The notes under the pieces: generated by a model
Told to the model about the DNA's origin: nothing
Database searches by the model: none
What the model saw: only the letters and a program-made list of their open reading frames with translations
Program-made: the position numbers and the translations under genes
Source of the DNA: an uncultured Pseudomonadota bacterium
Lineage (GTDB): Bacteria; Pseudomonadota; Alphaproteobacteria; Rs-D84
DNA length: 16,210 bases
Direction: 5' to 3'
NCBI GenBank assembly: GCA_902776515.1
Contig: CACYQE010000026.1
Span: forward strand, 1-16,210
Shown here: piece by piece, positions 13,209 through 16,210 of the stretch
Numbering within the stretch: position 1 is the stretch's first letter
How the letters are laid out: every line of letters begins with the position of its first letter

Positions 13209-13518
13209 CTTTTTGCTCTTCTTTTTGTTTTTTTGCTGCATTTTGCTGTGACATTTGAACGGCTAAACCCGCAGCCGTGGCAACTGTTCCAATCGCACCA
13301 AAAATAGTGGCACCACGCCAACCCTTGGTTTTGCGTTCGCATTCAGATATTTTTGACTGTAAATCAGCGATTTCAGATTTTAATTGAGAAATATATCTGT
13401 GTTTTTGGGCCAATGTCATTGTTGCGATATCTGCATTATCGCCAGTTGTGTATTCCATTTCTGCAAATGCTATACACGGTGCGAACAGTAATAAAAACAC
13501 GTATGTCGCGAATTTCAT
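13192..13518 (-). CDS. Small exported coiled-coil protein with a hydrophobic Gly/Ala helix
   Basis: 108 aa from the ATG at 13518, preferred because the signal peptide MKFATYVFLLLFAPCIAFA starts there; an ATG at 13536 is also in frame. The mature protein has a coiled coil (AQKHRYISQLKSEIADLQSK), a Cys in SECERKTKG, a Gly/Ala-rich helix GATIFGAIGTVATAAGLAVQ that looks like a glycine-zipper membrane segment, and a charged tail (KKQKEEQKDDKKE). Function unknown. It is the first gene of a minus-strand operon with a paralogue directly following by overlap. The glycine zipper suggests oligomerisation in a membrane. No confident promoter; a TATGAT at about 13524-13529 could be a -10. Confidence 0.7.
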   Translation of the reverse strand: MKFATYVFLLLFAPCIAFAEMEYTTGDNADIATMTLAQKHRYISQLKSEIADLQSKISECERKTKGWRGATIFGAIGTVATAAGLAVQMSQQNAAKKQKEEQKDDKKE

Positions 13519-13663
13519 AATACTGCATTTTATCATAAATTTGCGGTTTTAACCAGTGTTGTTTTTTGGGTCGTTGTTCGGTTGTGTGCGAATCGGTGAT
13601 TTTTTAGAACATGTATAACTTTGTCGGATTTTTGGGGGTGGTTTCTATTATAACTAGAACGGT

Positions 13664-13693
13664 TTGACAAAATCCCTAAAAAACATGCACAAT
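13664..13693 (+). promoter_or_regulatory. Putative promoter for the HTH gene
   Basis: A perfect TTGACA (13664-13669) is followed after 18 bases by CACAAT (13688-13693, four of six). The AGGAGG ribosome site lies about 30 bases further on. Confidence 0.5.
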
Positions 13694-13731
13694 ATTTACC
13701 GCTTTTTAAAAACAAAAAAAAGGAGGACATT

Positions 13732-13959
13732 ATGACCAATGAAGATTTGTGGGCTGGCATAATAAACCTTGCGGCCGCGAAAAATACGTCTTGTTCTGGC
13801 TTGGCACGGATGGCTGGGCTGGATGCAACAATTTTTAATAAAAGCAAAAGGAAAAACAAAACAGGGCAATTGCGTTGGCCGTCTACGTATGCGATTGCAA
13901 AGATTTTAAATGCTACAGGAACATCACTTGCGGATTTTGCAAAACTTATGAAAAAATGA
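13732..13959 (+). CDS. Short HTH protein resembling the DNA-binding half of S24-type repressors
   Basis: 75 aa with a strong AAAGGAGGAC ribosome site six bases before the ATG. The text is that of the N-terminal helix-turn-helix of alphaproteobacterial LexA/CI-like (peptidase S24) repressors: DLWAGIINLAAAKNTSCSGL, ARMAGLDATIFNKSKR (25-40) as the recognition helix region, RWPST (48-52), and IAKILNATGTSLADFA (55-70). Full-length members have about 130 more residues with the Ser-Lys self-cleaving domain; none follows here in any frame. It may be a natural antirepressor or repressor lacking self-cleavage, or a degraded prophage repressor. It lies alone between the exported-protein operon and the rRNA operon. 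Inverted and repeated GAATCG motifs flank it. Confidence 0.8.
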   Translation: MTNEDLWAGIINLAAAKNTSCSGLARMAGLDATIFNKSKRKNKTGQLRWPSTYAIAKILNATGTSLADFAKLMKK

Positions 13960-14207
13960 AAATAAAATTTGTTGTCTTGATTAGAAAAATCGTGTTTTGG
14001 GTTGGTAACTGATTCGGGAAAAAAACAATTTTTAGGTTTCGAATCGGAAACGAATCGCAAAAATCAGCGAATTTTATGTTTGAAAAAAGGATATAAAAAT
14101 AAAAAACAAAAAACATTGTTGAACAATAAAAAACACGTAAAAACAAACTGTTAGTTTTGATGTTGAAAAAAATCGAAATGTTCATAAATTTATTTTTGAA
14201 AAAATTC
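13960..14207. other. AT-rich intergenic region upstream of the rRNA promoter
   Basis: No gene is supported. It contains an inverted repeat GTTTC-GAATCG-GAAAC at 14036-14051, followed by a further CGAATCG; a CGAATCGG also occurs at 13589-13596 on the other side of the HTH gene. A weak hairpin ATTGTT/AACAAT is at about 14115-14127. The A/T runs just before the promoter (14165-14207) could act as an UP element, which is inference. Confidence 0.45.
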
Positions 14208-14236
14208 TTGACATTTCATAAGTTCAAGGTCATACT
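14208..14236 (+). promoter_or_regulatory. rRNA operon promoter P1
   Basis: Perfect -35 TTGACA (14208-14213), 17 bases, then CATACT (14231-14236, four of six). It follows an A/T-rich upstream stretch and stands about 330 bases before mature 16S. A second TATAAT at 14490-14495 with TTAAAA 17 bases before it may be a P2. Confidence 0.65.
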
Positions 14237-14565
14237 ATGCGGGCTTTCAAGTTAACACCACATCGGAAGAAAGGTTTTAACCCCTGAAAAGCGGTAAAGA
14301 TACCGCAACATTGTAAATAAAAGCAGCTCATCAAAATGATGTATGATTAATCATATAATCATTGTTCAAGAAGAGATATGCAGACAGTTGAATTTGGAAA
14401 TATCCAAACTTTGACTAAGTCAATGTGCATATCCTAGACAGGTAGTAGGTTTACGTATAAACCTCGTTAAAAAACTTGTCTTGCGAATATATAATATGTA
14501 AAGACGAACTGATTTAAGTCAGCTTTGTTTAATATGCACGGGACTTACTTAACAGGTTTTTTTAG
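14237..14565 (+). other. 16S rRNA leader with processing stem
   Basis: Non-coding transcribed leader. The segment 14371-14396 is complementary to the spacer at 16100-16125 in 24 of 26 positions (one G-T pair, two mismatches), the expected long stem enclosing 16S for RNase III. The leader also folds locally: GATATGCA (14375-14382) with TGCATATC (14426-14433), TTTGG/CCAAA inside it, and GGTTTA/TAAACC at 14448-14463. The local hairpin uses part of the same bases as the long stem. Confidence 0.7.
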
Positions 14566-16067
<1,502 letters not shown>

Positions 16068-16075
16068 TAGAGAAA

Positions 16076-16095
16076 ACCACTTACACGAAAGTGGT
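16076..16095 (+). other. Hairpin at the start of the 16S-23S spacer
   Basis: ACCACTT pairs with AAGTGGT across ACACGA, a few bases after the 16S end, followed by the 3' arm of the 16S processing stem (16100-16125). Probably part of 16S maturation. Confidence 0.55.
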
Positions 16096-16177
16096 CACCC
16101 AAATACGACTGTCTGAATATCTCTTTTTGATGATTCTGGTATCAGCAGAACTAATGGCTTGAAATCAGAATATCTAT

Positions 16178-16210
16178 GGGTCAGTAGTTCAGTTGGTTAG
16201 AATGTCGCTC
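16178..16210 (+). tRNA. tRNA 5' part in the rRNA spacer, probably tRNA-Ile
   Basis: GGGTCAG-TA-GTTC-AGTTGGTTA-GAAT is a standard acceptor 5' strand, D-stem and D-loop; the window ends at the first base of the anticodon loop. Identity is inferred from position, because tRNA-Ile(GAT) is normally first in 16S-23S spacers and has this GGTTAGA D-arm. Confidence 0.8.

Noticed and set aside
13533..14060. 175-codon open frame on the minus strand
   Set aside because: It lies antisense to the HTH gene, which has a strong ribosome site and a family match; the minus frame has none and is low-complexity.

Overview
The window is AT-rich chromosomal DNA from an alphaproteobacterium. The 16S gene has the short alphaproteobacterial form, with a very small helix in the 440 region. 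The many small secreted Cys-rich proteins, the host-associated style and the low GC suggest an uncultured, gut-type lineage with a reduced genome (RF32/'Enterousia'-like). That placement is inference from pattern, not from a search. The standard code with TGA as stop fits all genes.

Layout. 1-2412 (minus strand): the N-terminus of valyl-tRNA synthetase, a ComF-family phosphoribosyltransferase, and an exported protein with an OmpA-like C-terminus whose stop overlaps the comF start. 2677-6156 (plus): a surface cluster with a signal-peptide Cys-rich protein split by a frameshift, a second Cys-repeat exported protein, an exported protein with a short coiled coil, a TfoX N-terminal-domain protein and a bacterial PH-domain membrane protein. 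6157-9628: an accessory region made of short transcription units (nucleoside phosphorylase, GNAT acetyltransferase, P-loop kinase-like protein plus family 2 glycosyltransferase). Its units are separated by recurring intergenic pieces: near-identical terminators, a hairpin followed by an extended -10 promoter, and three copies of a start-less C-terminal peptide tail.

9708-11524: a dual-OB-type protein coupled to a DUF488 protein, then a truncated L,D-transpeptidase-like domain followed by a three-helix membrane protein (possible toxin and immunity remnant). 11525-12037: repeats, a duplicated tRNA 3' end, and a tRNA-Gly/tRNA-Tyr operon on the minus strand. 12125-13518 (minus): three overlapping genes for small exported proteins, the middle one frameshifted in an A-rich tract. 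13732-13959: a short HTH protein that matches only the DNA-binding half of alphaproteobacterial S24-type repressors. 14208 to the end: the rRNA operon, with promoter, structured leader, complete 16S rRNA, spacer and the 5' part of a tRNA, probably tRNA-Ile.

The best candidates for something undescribed are the repeat-bounded accessory units at 6.2-8.1 kb, the tRNA-end duplications, the small exported-protein operon at 12.1-13.5 kb, and the Cys-rich surface cluster. No CRISPR array, complete insertion sequence or prophage is visible.
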